Shown: one piece after another, positions 37,009-52,000 of the stretch
Numbering within the stretch: the stretch's first letter is position 1
How the letters are laid out: each line of letters opens with the position of its first letter
DNA from: Glossina fuscipes
Taxonomy: Eukaryota > Arthropoda > Insecta > Diptera > Glossinidae
Reading direction: 5' to 3'
Length of the DNA: 64,000 nt
NCBI RefSeq assembly: GCF_014805625.2
Contig: NW_023998426.1
Span: 3,370,410-3,434,409 of the forward strand
Notes under the pieces: generated by a model
What the model was told of the DNA's origin: nothing
Databases searched by the model: none
What the model saw: the letters and a program-made list of their open reading frames with translations, nothing else
Made by a program: the position numbers and the translations under genes

Positions 37009-40000
37009 GGTAAAGCACTTTACGGATTGAATTTATACAGACAGACATATATATACGAGAACAGTGAAAGCATGTTTGCCTCTCTGGCAGAAAAGAAACA
37101 AGACATTTAGTGAAAAACCATTTTACTGTCATCAAGCATCAAAAAACCCAAGTTAACAAGGTTAGAATACTTGTTCACAAGGCTTTAACTGTATTTAACA
37201 GTAGCTAACGTAGATGCGGTTATACACAACATACAAACACACTCGACTGTATACAAATGCATACATCTATATACTTGCATATATAAGAAAATATGAGGAT
37301 ATATGCACTGACAAATGTTTAGATATAATTTCCTTTAAAGAGGAAATTCTTGTTAAAAGGATGCCAGTTCAAGTTAAAAGCAAATGTATTCCACATAGGT
37401 ATATATACACATATACATGCACACATATACAGACACACGCACACACACAAGTAAATACATACATATATATATACATACATGCTTGACTATAACAACGAAA
37501 ATTATGAAATTTATTCTATTCTCTTAAGTGGCAACGTAAATGTCCTTTAACATCAGGAATTTGCTTTTTCGGTAAGTGTTTGTTTAAGAAGTTCCAGCTG
37601 GGAACTAAACGACTTCTTAGAAGCAAACCTCACACAAGCAAACGTAATCGTTTTTTCCTTTTGTTTATTAAGCATTTAATTTCCCAGGAAATATGTTCAT
37701 CGCAGTTGAGCTACTTAAAGAGGATTTGGAAAGAATATCTCTTAACAAAGATTATCTTTGCAATTATTTCTAAGCATATAGCTTATTAATCGTTACTTTT
37801 AATAAGTACCCTAATAGACTATGATATCGTATATGTCCGATTACCTCCTAACACAGTAAAGTGTATAGCAACGTTACCAAGCGTAGAAAGGTGGCTTGTG
37901 AGCTTGACCAAACAAAATAAATAATAACGCGGGAGCAGTTACTTTTCCTTATTAATTCGGAGGAAATGACGACTGGACTTTAACTGAAAGCTGATAGAAA
38001 ATGGATACGGCAAAGCATATCAAAATGTGATAAGAATCTATAGAAAAGGTTGTAAAGAAGAATTACTTTCCATCCATTTCTTTTTTGCTCATCGGCACAC
38101 AAAGTATTCCTCACACGGCAGTTTATTTACTTTTGAGACTGCATCAAAGATTGTGACTTATCAGGAGCTGCTGTTTGAAATGCTATAATCTTATGAAATG
38201 AACACCAGCTGCTTATTTAATAATTATCGTTATAAATTCTTCCTTTACTTATATACTGTACTTATGATATTAATCTCTTGGAACTCATTTATTTGGGATA
38301 AATTCATGTATTTGCAATTATTACGTTAATTCTTTATATCTAAGTCGATCAATTTCGTACCATTAAAACTATATTTTGCTATCTATCCTCGCATAAATTC
38401 ATTTTCAGTTGCATAAATCCAAATTGTATTTTCCTTACAGTATTTCCCCTCTCTATTGCCCACTTTTTTTGCAATTATTCGACTTGTTCATATTAACATC
38501 GCCATATTATCCTCGTACTCGGACTCGGACTTAGCTTGTATGTCATCATTTTTAATCGCAGACGTGCCTCAACCTACAGCATTAATCGTAGTGAAAGGTC
38601 TCCTACGATATTTCCCCGACTCACGTCTATCTTGCTCAGAAGGAACGGAAGTTACGAACTCTTCCCTATTCTTTAAACGAAATAATGTCCGAAATTAGTC
38701 AATCTTGCTCTATCTCAGTATGAAGTCAGCGGGTACAGATTCTAAGCTTATTCTTATTTGAAAAGACTTATCAAAATGCGCAAAATACTTATACTAGCTT
38801 AGAATACTTATGTTAGCTTAAACTAAGCGTGTAGCCTAAATGAGGTACGTACTTAGTCCTCACAACATCAAGCGAATCATAAAATTCGACGAAAAGGTCG
38901 ACGAAAGGTTCACCATTTCTATTTAGAATTAATTACCCTAGTAATGCGTTAAAGTAATGAACGGCTGCGAACAATTTTTGCATTTGAGCCGATCATCAAT
39001 GAAAAATGTTTAAAACATGTAGCATTGTACGAAGGACTCGCAAAACATTGCCTAACATCCCTTCTTCTGATTTAACCCTTTAACTCTGTATGACCAAGGT
39101 ATACGTCACAATCCGTCCATACGTCTTTATCGGATTTCCTCGTCAAATGTCACAATAATCTGCTTTGGAAAATTTTTTCGTTACTTTGTCAAGTCATTCC
39201 ATTACAACCTAAATTCATATTACACACGTTGTGTGTTCGACGAGCATATCCCTAAAGAGGTCAATACAGTTAATTGGTTAACACTTCTTTTAACAAATGG
39301 TTTACTGTCTTTCCGACCATCACTTCATTGCTTATGACTAGACCCAGAAATGCGCACTTTTGCAAGTAGACTGGAAAGATTATAGGTATTTTCGTTACTT
39401 CAAGAAATATTAGGAAAAATGTTCGGTATATTAATTTATACCTATTCGGACACTTTGGCATCTCTGGCTTGAATATATTATTCTATATGGATTGATAAAC
39501 TTTGACAATGAAGTGAATTAACAAATGACAAACGAAACAAATTCTCTTTTCTTCTAGTGTAAACACAAAAGCCATGAATTAACCCTGCTAATAGAAAGTA
39601 TATAGCTGGCGATTAACAATACTTTGAATGTGATATCTTCTAAATGACATAACTTATTTTGACACCTGATAAATTTCCGTAATAGATAACTAATAATAAA
39701 AGTGTTCGAAGGTCCTATATGGCAGAGGCCTAGGAATGAGCAAGCACATAAGCCGAGTTGGCCTGAGGTAAGGACAACAAGAACTATGCCAATTGATAAG
39801 ATTTGTCCAACAAACAGACTGACGAATAGACAGACAGACAGAACAGGTAGCTCTTGTTAATGTTATGTATGGCTCTTCGATAAATGTTTGCAGGCATTAA
39901 AAATGTTTAACAAGTTAAATGTTTACTGCGTGATAATCACAAAAATCTAAGCATATTAAACAGTATAAAGCAATCTAAGCAATCTAAATCTGATAAACCT

Positions 40001-43000
40001 CTTGAAACGTTAAATCCTTATATAACCTTAGGCTGCACTGAATGTGTATTCGTCTGCCATTACGATTTTGAACATAATACCTGCATATTCCATCCTTTCA
40101 TTTTTTTGTTCAGTAACTTTCATAATTTTTAATCTACAACATTTTTCCCAACACAAAGGATTCTCACATTCATTCTGAAGTAATCTTCGTAGCAACAACA
40201 AACTTCAATCCATCCTGTATATGAGGTTTCTCGTTTTAAAGCAAGACAAAAGTGTATAAGATATGGGCAGAAATTTCAAGCTTTAAAATTTAATTAAGGC
40301 AAAGCAGAAAAGTTTTCCTTCTATCTTTAACATTTTTATCGTAATTAGCATAAGAAAAGAAAAAAAAAAAAAAAATGAAAATAAGAAGAATTTGTTAAAA
40401 ACTTTTTCTTTGTAGGAAATTTTCCATGAGCATTCTACCCATTTACGTATACTACACGAACATCAAATGGCCAGAGCTGTAGTGACCTCTACTGTGCCGA
40501 GCCGTTTGAAACAAAATCTTATGAACAACTTTCGTAATGGTAGCCGTCATGCTCCCTACTTTATATGCGGCGCACATGGGAGCGGCAAAAGTGCTTTAAT
40601 TACAAGTCTTTACGAAGATGTGCCCAATTGGTTTCAACCCAATACACGAGTACATCGGGTTATACGTTTCGCTGCGGCTTCACCAAGATCCGCATATAAT
40701 TTGGAATTGTTGCGTGTAATATGCCAACAAATATCAATCATTTATAATATACCAGAAGGCTATCTACCCAAAGATGCTTCTTTTGATCCTTTATATATAA
40801 ATAATTGGTTCCAGAACTTATTAAGACGAGTCGAAGATATGAACAATCACATTTTATTCTTGTTTATCGACGATCTGCATTTATTGAATCCATTAGATTG
40901 TGATATTGTGGCAGCCTTGTCTTGGCTACCCACCTCATTGCCGTGGAATGTTCAATTGATTTGTAGTTCGACTCCCCCAGTCGAACAATTGAAATTTACG
41001 CTTATGCAAAAAGATCGCTTCAAATCAGTCGAGTATTTGTTTAATTTGGCTGCAGAGGAAAACGAAACCATATTGAAACATCAACTGAATGGAGAGTCAT
41101 TCGAAGACTTCTTAGAAAAGAAATTTACTCAGTTGGAGCTTCGTTGGGGTAAGAAGGGTTTTTCACGTTTAGCCTGCTATATAACCTTGTCTGAATATGG
41201 TTTATCTGAGACCGAACTTTTGGAATTACTTATGCCCGTCGATGATCCGGAAGCAGTGCTAGAGACAGAAAACGGAAACTTTTGCTTTTCATCATTAAAA
41301 AAAATACACAATGAAATGAGTAAGACGAGCACAAAGTCTTTCAACGTTGGGCTTTATCTAATTCAAAATTGCTACTCTCTCTTTACTTTTTCTACGTTGC
41401 AGAATTTCTTCTACGCGATAAAATTATGTCAGGCAAGGTGTTAATACAATGGCGTTATCCCTACTGCGCCGAAATCACCCATAAACGTTATTTAGACACG
41501 GACAGTATACGCGCCATCCATTGTGCGATTTCCAATATATTCTTTCCCACAGATAACGAAGAAAACGAAGAAGAAGAAGGCTACGAGAATAACGAAAGCA
41601 GCGAAAAGGATGTTAGCGATGATAAGAAATCTGTCATTAGTCAAATGTTGAAGGAAAAGGAAAAGGACAACTCATCAATCAGCCGCAAATCATCAGCTCA
41701 TCCGAATGATGATACGTCAACGTTCTATAATCCCATGGCAGCTGATGTCTCCTACAGCATGCGTCACGTAGAGGAGAGTTGGCATCATTTGATGCGTTCC
41801 GATGATATGGATAAATTTAAACAGATCGCCGTTTGCAACTTTGATTTCCTATTGGCAGCGGTAAGTATTTGGCAAATAGAATGTAACTCATCAAGCTGCC
41901 CAAATTTACGGTAAGCTCCGGTAAGTTTTCGAAATAGTATGGAAATTACATTCTCTATCCCCTGAAAGAAGTATACTGGATTTCCTCTTCCGTTTATAAA
42001 CTCCAAAAATACGCGTCAGAGAACTCACGAAATAATTTTTTTTAATCAGACTCCAACGCGGTGTAATAATGTCTCCGTATCCGTATGTCTGATTGGTTTT
42101 TAGGCTGTAGCTTTTCGTTTCAAAAGCAGTCATCAAAGGGCTAATAGAGTAGAGCCCTTGAAAACCTTGCGTAGATGTGGACATATCTGCTAACTTGGAC
42201 GATACTTGTATTTTATTTGAACGGTCATATACGCTTAAACTGAAACTAGTAGGGATACTACAGTGGGCTATCCACCATTACGTGTCCTACATCGCCCTAC
42301 AATTATTCATATAACGACTTTTTAAAATAAGGCGCTATGTGGGAAGTGGTCAAAAAGGTGGACCATTTTCAATAGCGTTTGTTCTTGGGCCAAAACACGT
42401 CCGTGTACCAAATTTCATTAAAATATCCCATAAATTGCGGCCCGTGGGCTAAACGCAAGGAAAGGAGATGTGGAGATAAGCTTAAATCGGTTCAGAAAGT
42501 GATTTGAATCGATTGGTGTAAGCGCGGCTGTGTCGTAAGTGTATCCGGCTGCTACATACAACCGCACAAGTTTACTTGACCTTGTGTCACAAGTGGTGAA
42601 GAGTTAGAACTTGGATACACTAGCACTTAACTCAGTTTCAAGATAAGTTCTCTAGTCCAGACCAGTTCAAGACTCGAATTTTACATTTCAATTAAACTCG
42701 TTAGTTGACCTTTAGTTTCTATGTATATTTAAACGTAAAATTTTGCTTTACAGTGTAATGTTCAGGTTTCTCTTCTAACTATACCTTGGAATGGAGAATT
42801 TTAGGTTTTTTGTATGATATGCTATAACGTGCTTAAAGCCATTTACTGTACGAACAAATGGAAACTTTATTTTTATGCAGAATGATTCAAACTTTAATCT
42901 TCACTGCTAGGTATAATGTCGCACTAAGTGCTTACTCTTTTTACTAATTGCTTAGAACAGTTCACTTGCAGGATTTATTGAAATTTTTTATACCTGAGAA

Positions 43001-46000
43001 ATTTTGCAATATTTTTATTGTTTTAACCATGTCATCATTTACCCCCTTCACTTCAACGTTCAACGTTTTTAATCTTCGTTGACTCGCGCATTGCAACCCT
43101 GCGTTCATAAAATTTCTTACATGAATGGGTTTTTATTTTTATTCCTGACGTGTTTAGCAGATGAACACGATTGTACAGATATCCCCTGTGCGTACAGATT
43201 TTATGTGCCGCTTCAACGAATATAATACTTTTTATCTTCTTTAGTTTACACTTTTTGAATCGTTATAATAGGAACATATAACTTTAATGTGTGTGTATTT
43301 TATGAGTAAGGGTCATAAACAAATTTATATGTATGTTCTATAAGTAGACTGACTAATGGACCATAACTTGGTTATAAGCAAAACTTTACTTAGAATATAT
43401 TTTCCATTATTTTCTAATCGATTTCTTTAATTAGAGTTTCTTCATGACTAAGATTTTATATCATAAAACAAACTTTATTACCTATAGTTCAAATATTCAT
43501 CTACAATAGAATCGTTCTTCGACACATTAGATGTATAAACGAGTTTTTCGTGTCGAAATTGGTTGCTCCATAAAACATACTGAACGTATTCATGTCTCGT
43601 GACGTTTTGTAGATAAACGTCTTTGAGAGAAGATGCCAACAAACCGCATTTACGACACTGCATGCTATTCTGTTTTAAACCTGAAAGAAACCTAAATTAT
43701 GAAACGGTTTGAAAGCACCTTGCGAGATTTAATGTGGAACGCGATGAATATTCCCGAGTTTCGCGAAAGATGTTCAATGAGGAAACTGGACGAAATCCAG
43801 CGCATGTACAAAAAGAGACAAGCAGTTTTAGGTCGACTGTATATAGTGGCAAAGATGCAGAAGGAGGCTAACTGAAAAAAATAAAAATCTTAGAGTTGAT
43901 ATTTGCTTAGCCATTGGCAAAAAAGAAAGATTATCTGCATCAAATTTTTGCAAGCGATAAAGGATGTATCCTAAACAAGGAAAAGAATAGGTTGATCCAG
44001 AATAGAAATCAGCCTATCTGCTGCCAAAGAAACTTGAAGAGTACTTTTGCTGCACGGCAACGCTCGCCGTGTGCAACAAAAGCAACAAAGGAAACGATCT
44101 TCAACTTGGGCTGGTAACTTTTCCTCCTTACGCGTTACTCTTCCGACTTTTGATTATCACTTATTCAGATTGATATAGTTATATGTACCAGATCAGTGGT
44201 GCATTGAAACGAATCGGTCGGATAAAAGATATACGTACTTTTTGCGATGAACCCTTCAGCTCTCTAAAAGCTCTTAAGTAATTAAAAACGAAAGGGTTGC
44301 TGCATAGCCGAGCAGGTAAGAGTAGGATCTATCAATCCGGTATTCGGTCGGGCTCAAACCTCAGTGCGATGCAATCATACTTTGTACCGAGACAATAGTG
44401 ATGAGCGCTCAGCCGGGAAGATACAAAAGCTTGCCGCTGCATATCTGTTATTTTCTTACATTACCTTGTTACACATGCCGTGAATTATCCCCTGATTGGT
44501 TACATTTAAAAAAAATATACGCATGCGTTCTTGGGAAAATGGAAAACTCATAAAATTCATCATTTTTGATCAGCGTAAAATTTCAAGACAGCTCTGTTCA
44601 TAGCCCTGTGTTACAATTCACAAAATCGCACCAGTTGAATATAAAGACCTATTACATACACTTTCAATTAAAGTTCACAAAACAACTGCGCAAACAGAAG
44701 AAGTTTGCTCGTAACATGCATACATCTTTACGGAAAATTTTGGGTAAATATATATCAAGGGCACATAAAAGTTCAAAGTTTGCTTACAAATATTTATACA
44801 TTTGATTTCGACTCAAATGTAACTAACTTTCTAGGACGACCTTTGTTTTCGTGAAATAACAGTTGATGTTTACCAATTTTTTCAAGAGTTATCTTAAACA
44901 TAAGAAAGCAGAAAAGTTGGCGAGATGCCGTCAACTTTTATTGTTTACTTCAGCAAATATTTATTCTCAAAATATCTCTCAAAGTATATCATGCTTTTTA
45001 TACGTTACGCTATTTATGGTAGCTTATGTTTATGAATACATTGAATTGGAGCCGCTTGAAACGGATCCGTCTTTTATGATTTTATTACAAAAATCACATA
45101 TCTGCTAAAGTAAGTCTTAATGGAAACTTTTTAATTGTTTTAAATGCGAGGGAAAGGGACAGACATAGAAACAAATAAAGATTTGCGATGCTTTACTTGA
45201 TGTTGAAATAAAACGTAGCCAGCCACCTTATGTATTTGGCGACTAGCCAAAATTTTAAATGAAATTCCCCGGTATTTCCTGCATTTAAGAGTGTTAGCAA
45301 AGCACACATAAGACATAAGCGGAATCTTTTACACTAACCAGCCACTGCTCGCCTTCACTTTCCTTATTTTTGCTAAATCTGAAGCCGATGTTATAATTTT
45401 TCCAGCCGTGAAAACGTTTACCATAACACAAATGGAAGGACAGACATATCTAGATCGACTCGGCATGCTATAGTGATCCAGAAGCTTTCTTTTGATCGTT
45501 GCAAATGTTTTGGTAAAATTAATGTAATACTCCCAGCCTTTGGTAGTGGACATGTGATAATTGTGACTTAACCTCAGAAAGTTAATAAGCCTAAACACTA
45601 ATAAAAAGTAGTTTTTGCAAATAAACTCCAATAAATAGTTTTCAGTGAATAGTTGTCCTAAACTTGCAGAAAAAAAACGAAAAAGCGGGTGCCTACCTAA
45701 CTTATTTGGAGGAGGTCGATCGCAAACAATGAAAGGCTTAAGTGCTCACCAGTGACGAAAGTGTGTCCAAAACTCTCAATATTCTCAAGGATCGGCGTAA
45801 TATGGCCTGTGGAAGCGCTTATGTATAGGTACATTCAGAGCAAGAAATATTTCCGCCAATGAAGTCTTTTACCGGCATCACAAAGTTTTCTCAGCGTTCC
45901 TACCCACTCGTCCTAGAATTGCCTTGATATAATAAGGCATTATACCACGACTTATTGTTCTTTAATCACACTGCCCGCCTCCGAAACAACCTTCTAGCAG

Positions 46001-49000
46001 AGGCCTTCCCAACGTGGCCGACGCTTTCACTTTTAAGTCAAACATACACTACTCCCTTTTTCCATCCCTCTCTATCTATAACCATTTCTCACGATCATTG
46101 CACTTGTACGTATAGGGGACAAGCAATAATGTGAGGAATATTACCACAAGGGGCGTAAAGTAAAAGGGGATTTCACGTAAAAATGTAAATCTTTCTACCT
46201 ACAGCACACATGTCCGTCTCTCGGTCGAAATATTTTTGTCTTGAACTTTTCGTTATCGCGCCGCCTCCGATTTTTATTAGGCCAAAGGATGCGACATCAA
46301 TTCCTACATTAAATTTAGCAACTCTGTCTATTTGTGCGCCTTATCCGTGTCCACGTATTTTTATTTTCTACGTACAGGTCGCTATTTTCAATGTATTTTG
46401 CCGAAAACTAATACAATGAATTGTTTTGGTCCATGAGCCAAGCGTCTATTAAAAATCGATTGAACCGGTTCAGTTTTATAGCTATTTGCCTAGGGAGTAG
46501 CAAACATTTTTTTTGGAACCCCTCCCATGTAAACACTATTACAAAAAACGATATTACACAACAACAAAGTCTAATTTTCATAGTTTTATAATGAAACTGC
46601 TTTGAATATAAGAATATGACGTTTAAATCTACTGTGCTAAACTTGACCTGCATTGGTCTATTTGGGCAACCCGCGTAAGGTGTTCAGGTAAAACACAAGC
46701 TTTTGTATGGGAGCGCATTGTTTTTATTTGGTATGCCGAAGTTATATAAACGATTTAAAGGCAAAGATTTTTATAATCCTTTTAAATTTCATTATTGTTA
46801 TCATTAGCTTGGACGTGTGGAAGAAAGACGCCATAATTATTGCGGGTGAGAAAAAATGGCTTTCGTCCGCAATCGATTTCGTTTATTGGCACTGTTTACT
46901 TTAAAATAATTTCGTTTATATTGTTTGCAAAGGGGTTTGACGAAAACGTTAAGAATCTTCAGTCATTAGTTTGCAAATTATTAAACCGTTAATATGAAAC
47001 CGGAATTTTTCTACAGAAAACACATTTATTGTACGAAATTCCTTTCAAAGTAATTTTCATCGTTGTCTAACAATTTGGCGAATGCCGCGCCAAAAGAATT
47101 GTTGCACTTTTGAGCCAAATCAGGTATCAAGCAGGTATTCCTGCATTTTCATATAAAGTGAGGCGTTGTTCAGGAAGTGCAGGAAACAAGTGATAATCCG
47201 ACGAGCTTGAACCTGATGACTAAGCCGCATACTTAGACACTTCCAACGAGAGTGCCACGAGACGGTTTGTGATCTTGTATTGCTCTCTTTTGATATTCTA
47301 GCCATTTTTTAAACAACAAGATCCAGTCAATTAATTGTTGTTAGAATGTGTCAACAAACTTGAGCAGACCGTACCATTTTGGTTCCACTGAATACAGGGT
47401 ACCGTCTTCTTAACACAAAATATCGGTTTTACGATAGATATAAACGTCTGGGTCTGAATTTTTGCGACTGAACTTTTCAAAATCAATCCACTACGATCGA
47501 AAAACGGCTTCCTTCTTAAGGCAAAGAAAAATTGCTATCAATTAATGTTCTATGTTTACGCAAAACTCAACATGTCCAACGGTACATATCGACAAGAAAA
47601 TAGGGTTGTTGACGAGAGTTGACAGTATTTACATGAAAGTTAGGGCCATGTGGTAGTTTACTTAAGTAGATCAGCTATACTAAAAATAGTTTTGCCTGGA
47701 ATCAAAAATACTTAAATACTACTTCTTCTTTTTTACACAAATTGGTAACTAAACGATAACTACGTATACAACCACCTCAATCAACACGACAAAGGATATA
47801 AAACTAAACTGAATTTAACTTCTAAATATCCATGCAAAGAACTTAGAGCTACACTATCCAGGGTATGATAAGGGGGGCAAACTAATAGATGTATTGCTAT
47901 AGATTTCAAAAAAAAAAAAATTATTAAAAAATAATAGCAACAACTAAGTAATAGCAAGAACTATGCAAGAAAGTTATTTAAAAATAGTTCAGTAAGCAGA
48001 AAAAAGGAATACATGTGTTACGAACAAGGCGAAAATCACAATAAGCAGTAAATGACTTGATTGCATCATTCGTGTAAATAAAAATCAGCTAAAGTTGAAT
48101 CTGTGTAAGGATGTTAACGGCATGTCCGTGACATCACATCACTCTTGATGGCATATAAAGAATGCAGCAGCGAATCAAAAAAATAGAGGTCCGTACTTTA
48201 CATCACACAAAGCGTACTGAAGCTAATTGCTTGTATAGCAATGCCACAGACAAATTCCTTCATAGTGCTTTGTAAGTCCACGAGGCACTTTAAATGAAAC
48301 TCTTTGAAGTAAAACGCGGGAACATATTATAGCTTAAATCGGTTTAACAATAAAGTCAATATCCAACATCCCACGTATTGTTTCCAGCGTAAGAAGGTCG
48401 ATGAGCACCAACCTAAGCTTCGGAGCGCAATAAGTAAAAACTTTCCTGTGTCGAGTTGATCAGATCAATGTGACCTTTGTAAGTTAGTATCCAAACTACA
48501 GATGAATATTCCAAGGGTGGTCGAAAAAGGGCAGCCCATAACCGTTTTATAACCTAATGGTCTTTGGACTCCTTTGGCCGTCGCTTAGCAAAATCCAGAC
48601 ACGATTTGGCTTTATTGACGCATAACTCAGGACAAGAATCACCCCTAAGCCATTAAATCTGGCTACACTATCCAGCTTGTAGCCATCAATAAAGTAATAA
48701 GGAGGCGTAATAGTGAACAAAGAAATGAATGGCGTACAGAGTTTTTTTAAGTTCAGCGGCATACCAGTAGCGGCATTGGCCTTACACCATTTATTTATGT
48801 CTGGCTGAAAGCTAACCATTCCATTACTAGAGTTAAATAAACAAAGGATTTTGACATCGTCCGAAAACATGAAACACTTCGACTCTTTAATGCATTTGGA
48901 AAGATCGTTTGAAAATATCGTGAAGGGAAGAGCAAACCTTAATAACCCTTGAATGACCTTTGGTCTTTATCGAGTAGTCATAAATTTTCCATTTATCTCA

Positions 49001-52000
49001 TGCAGATGTGGGTAAGAACTTTATGTTAAAATTCATAAAATAATTTTGTTAAAACGTTATACTTATAATAAATTTAAAGAAGCATTGCTTTGCTGGGGTA
49101 TTTTTTTTTCGCTTCTTTATGGTAAATTTAATGATAGTAAACATTAATTTTTGCTCCCTTCACTTTGGGAGTATTTGCAAAGTGCGAGACTACTTACTAT
49201 AAAAACAAGAGCATACAAAAGAAAATTAAATTAAAAGGGAAAATTATACTGAATGCAATTATTCAGCAAGTCAACAACTTTGTTAAGACAATATTGCAGC
49301 ACCAAATGTCGTCTTGTCAACAGAAACGGAATGAAGAATGGCATTTGAGAAACAAATTGTCAAGCGATTTATATATATATATGTAAAAACAACAATGACT
49401 GCAATATTATGAGTTAAGCTACCCAAGAATTAACATAAACTCTTACCTTCTCATGCATTCTTCGAAAACTCATCCTCACCAACTCAAACCCTTCTTGCTT
49501 CTCTGCACATCGCATATCTCGCTTTCTCCGCATTTCTATTAAAAGACCGACAAATAACCTTTAATATTGCTTGCTTTGTAACAAGAAAGATTATTGTCTA
49601 TTGTGTGTATGAAAGATTCTTCATTTTCTTTTTCTTTGTTGTGTTACAGCGGATACACTACGTATAAGAGGACATTACATGGTTGGATAAATATGCAAGA
49701 AGTACGAAAGAAATTTACCGCACATATTTTAATAGAAAATTGTCTTAACAATTAGTTGCAGTTTTACAAAAATACACACATACTTACATAAATATGCAAA
49801 CAATTGCAAACACATTCACCCAGAATTCATTCTGCATACACTAGATAATGAATAGCTGGGATAACAAGAGTACATTCAAAGAATGTATTATTTTTTCAAG
49901 CAGAAATACTCTTTACTTACGGTATGGTCAAAACCACGGTTCGCGGGCTACGTTCCTGTCAAAGCAAAAATAGGATTTAATCGTCTAAATAGCGCGAGCG
50001 CACTTTTCTCTTTTTTTTTTGCTTAAATACCCATTCAGCTAAACGATGCCACCGGCACGTGTAAGAAGATGACGGTCGGAAAGAAGTGACAAAAGAGAAA
50101 GAAGTAGGTAGAGTAGCGTCAGTCGGTAAAAGTCATGGTTTTACCTGCTGAGCATTCGCTATAGCTACGAGCCAGCACGCTTCACCGCACTAAGAGATTT
50201 AAACCCGCAAGCAACGACTTCTGACTGATAGTGGGGACTCTTATCTGCTCGTCTATTTGACAGCACCAGCATCTTTGCCCCTTGCTTAGCTTCATCTCAA
50301 AAAACCTGAGACCTGAAAATCTTCTCAAACGAAATCAAACCATATGTAGCGAGCGTTTCTTTGAATTTCTGAAGCGATCAAAACTCAAATAAGCATAAAT
50401 CAGGCGAATTGAATTTCTGGTGAAAAAATCAGTAGAGGAACGAATGCAGTGAGGGAAGATACATCGCCTTGAGTCTTGTTGAAAGGGTAAATAGCGTAAC
50501 AATCGTTTGTATCCGGTCATGGTATGTTTGTTTGACGTCGTAACGTGACATTCCTAATTGTTAATTGAAAACTTTTGAGCCACAAATACTTGATTTTCTC
50601 ATCGTCAATAGGACATCCATCCATACTTTTAAACTATATTGACGTATTGCTCATCGTTAGATGTCCGAGAACAGCCAGAACATTTATCGCAGCTTTATTT
50701 GTTTGCTTTTCATAACTTATATATACTAATCACCCTAGACTCGCCCATTGTTACCAAAGGCTTTTTGCAATGTTTGGTAAGCCGATGATCCATTTCTTCT
50801 CGAAAATTGATACAATAACTTTGCTGAACTCCTTTACTGATTTTAAAATTCGCAACATGTTCTGTTTTAAAAGGAAAAAGTGGAATGAAATTTAACTCAA
50901 ATGTCACTTAAGTTATTAATCACCCAAAAAAAAAAAAGAAAAAAAAAAACTCATTTGGATTTAAATGGAAAGTCTCACCACTTTTTAATCCACAATAGTC
51001 TCGTAAATCAATTACTATTATTAGTTAACTTTCTTTTTTGGTCCGCGTTCCGTAGGTTGGACACTGTTGATTTGCAGTGTGAAAGGAATGAAATCCTATC
51101 TAAGTGCCATACATTTGTGTACATGATACGAATGGTAACAATAGAGGAGTTAGAAAGTTAAATGACAAACAGACAATATGAAGCAAAAAAAAACTTTTGT
51201 TTAATTTGAGGTGCGACATTTTATCTTCAACCTTAGAATATTCTAAGAAAAGCAATGCAGAAACGGAAGACCGCACCTTATGACACCCTAAAGGAAAGTT
51301 GGGATGCCATAAATCGAAGTTTGCCTTATATTAATGCTTTTACAAGAAATGCTTTAAGGAACTCAACTCGCAAAACAGCATTCGGGGGCCGTTAGGGTTA
51401 CAAAGCAAATCTTCCTCAAAACTATAATGCTTTGATCCATTAGTAAGGCAAGAGCATCAACGAGAAGCTTAACATGTTTCTCGGTTGAATTCAAGTGTAT
51501 GGTAAATAAACTATCTCTTACCAAAGCTCCATACAATTTTAAAATACTTTTGTGGTTTTTTCTAAAGCATGAAATAACTGAAATATGAAGCTTAAGCTTA
51601 TTTTGGTATGTGTCTCTCTATTAATGTAACTAAAAGCCACTTAAATTTATACAAAAAAATATTTCACTCTTTAAAGATTCTAAGCTTCTTTTCTCTTTTG
51701 TTGACCGCACTTTTAAATACACTGAAACCCTTGTAAATATGATTTCAGATGATGGCATAACTCGCTTAGGTTTAGACTAATTAAATAAATTCTTAGACTA
51801 AAAGAAAAAGACATTGATCACTAGCAACAAAGGCTATCGGCTCTACATTAGATACATTAGATATTGAGCCTAATAGTATTGATACTCTATAGCTGCTTTT
51901 AGAATGTCCATAGCGCTAGTCGCACCAAATGCAAGACTTCTAGCCAAGGAAAAATGAAGGCAGTCACAGAGAATGTGCCTTACAGCGAAAATATATCTAC

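Larger units (their letters stand above)
34022..40415 (+). other. Intron 7 of the NACHT/WD40 gene (6,394 bp)
   Basis: Contains a mariner N-terminal remnant (35.2-35.5 kb), an inverted SINE copy (35.7 kb), a precursor-like hairpin (36.85 kb) and TA/CA microsatellites. Its acceptor TTTCTTTGTAG is strong. The stretch 37.5-40.3 kb shows nothing I can name apart from a short GACAGACAGACAG block near 39,830. Confidence 0.65.

Noticed and set aside
41320..41444. Continuation of the NACHT exon open frame to a stop at 41,444
   Set aside because: A GTAAGA donor at 41,320 and an acceptor at 41,401-41,402 bound an 83-bp intron whose removal restores the conserved frame of exon 9; the extension is intron.
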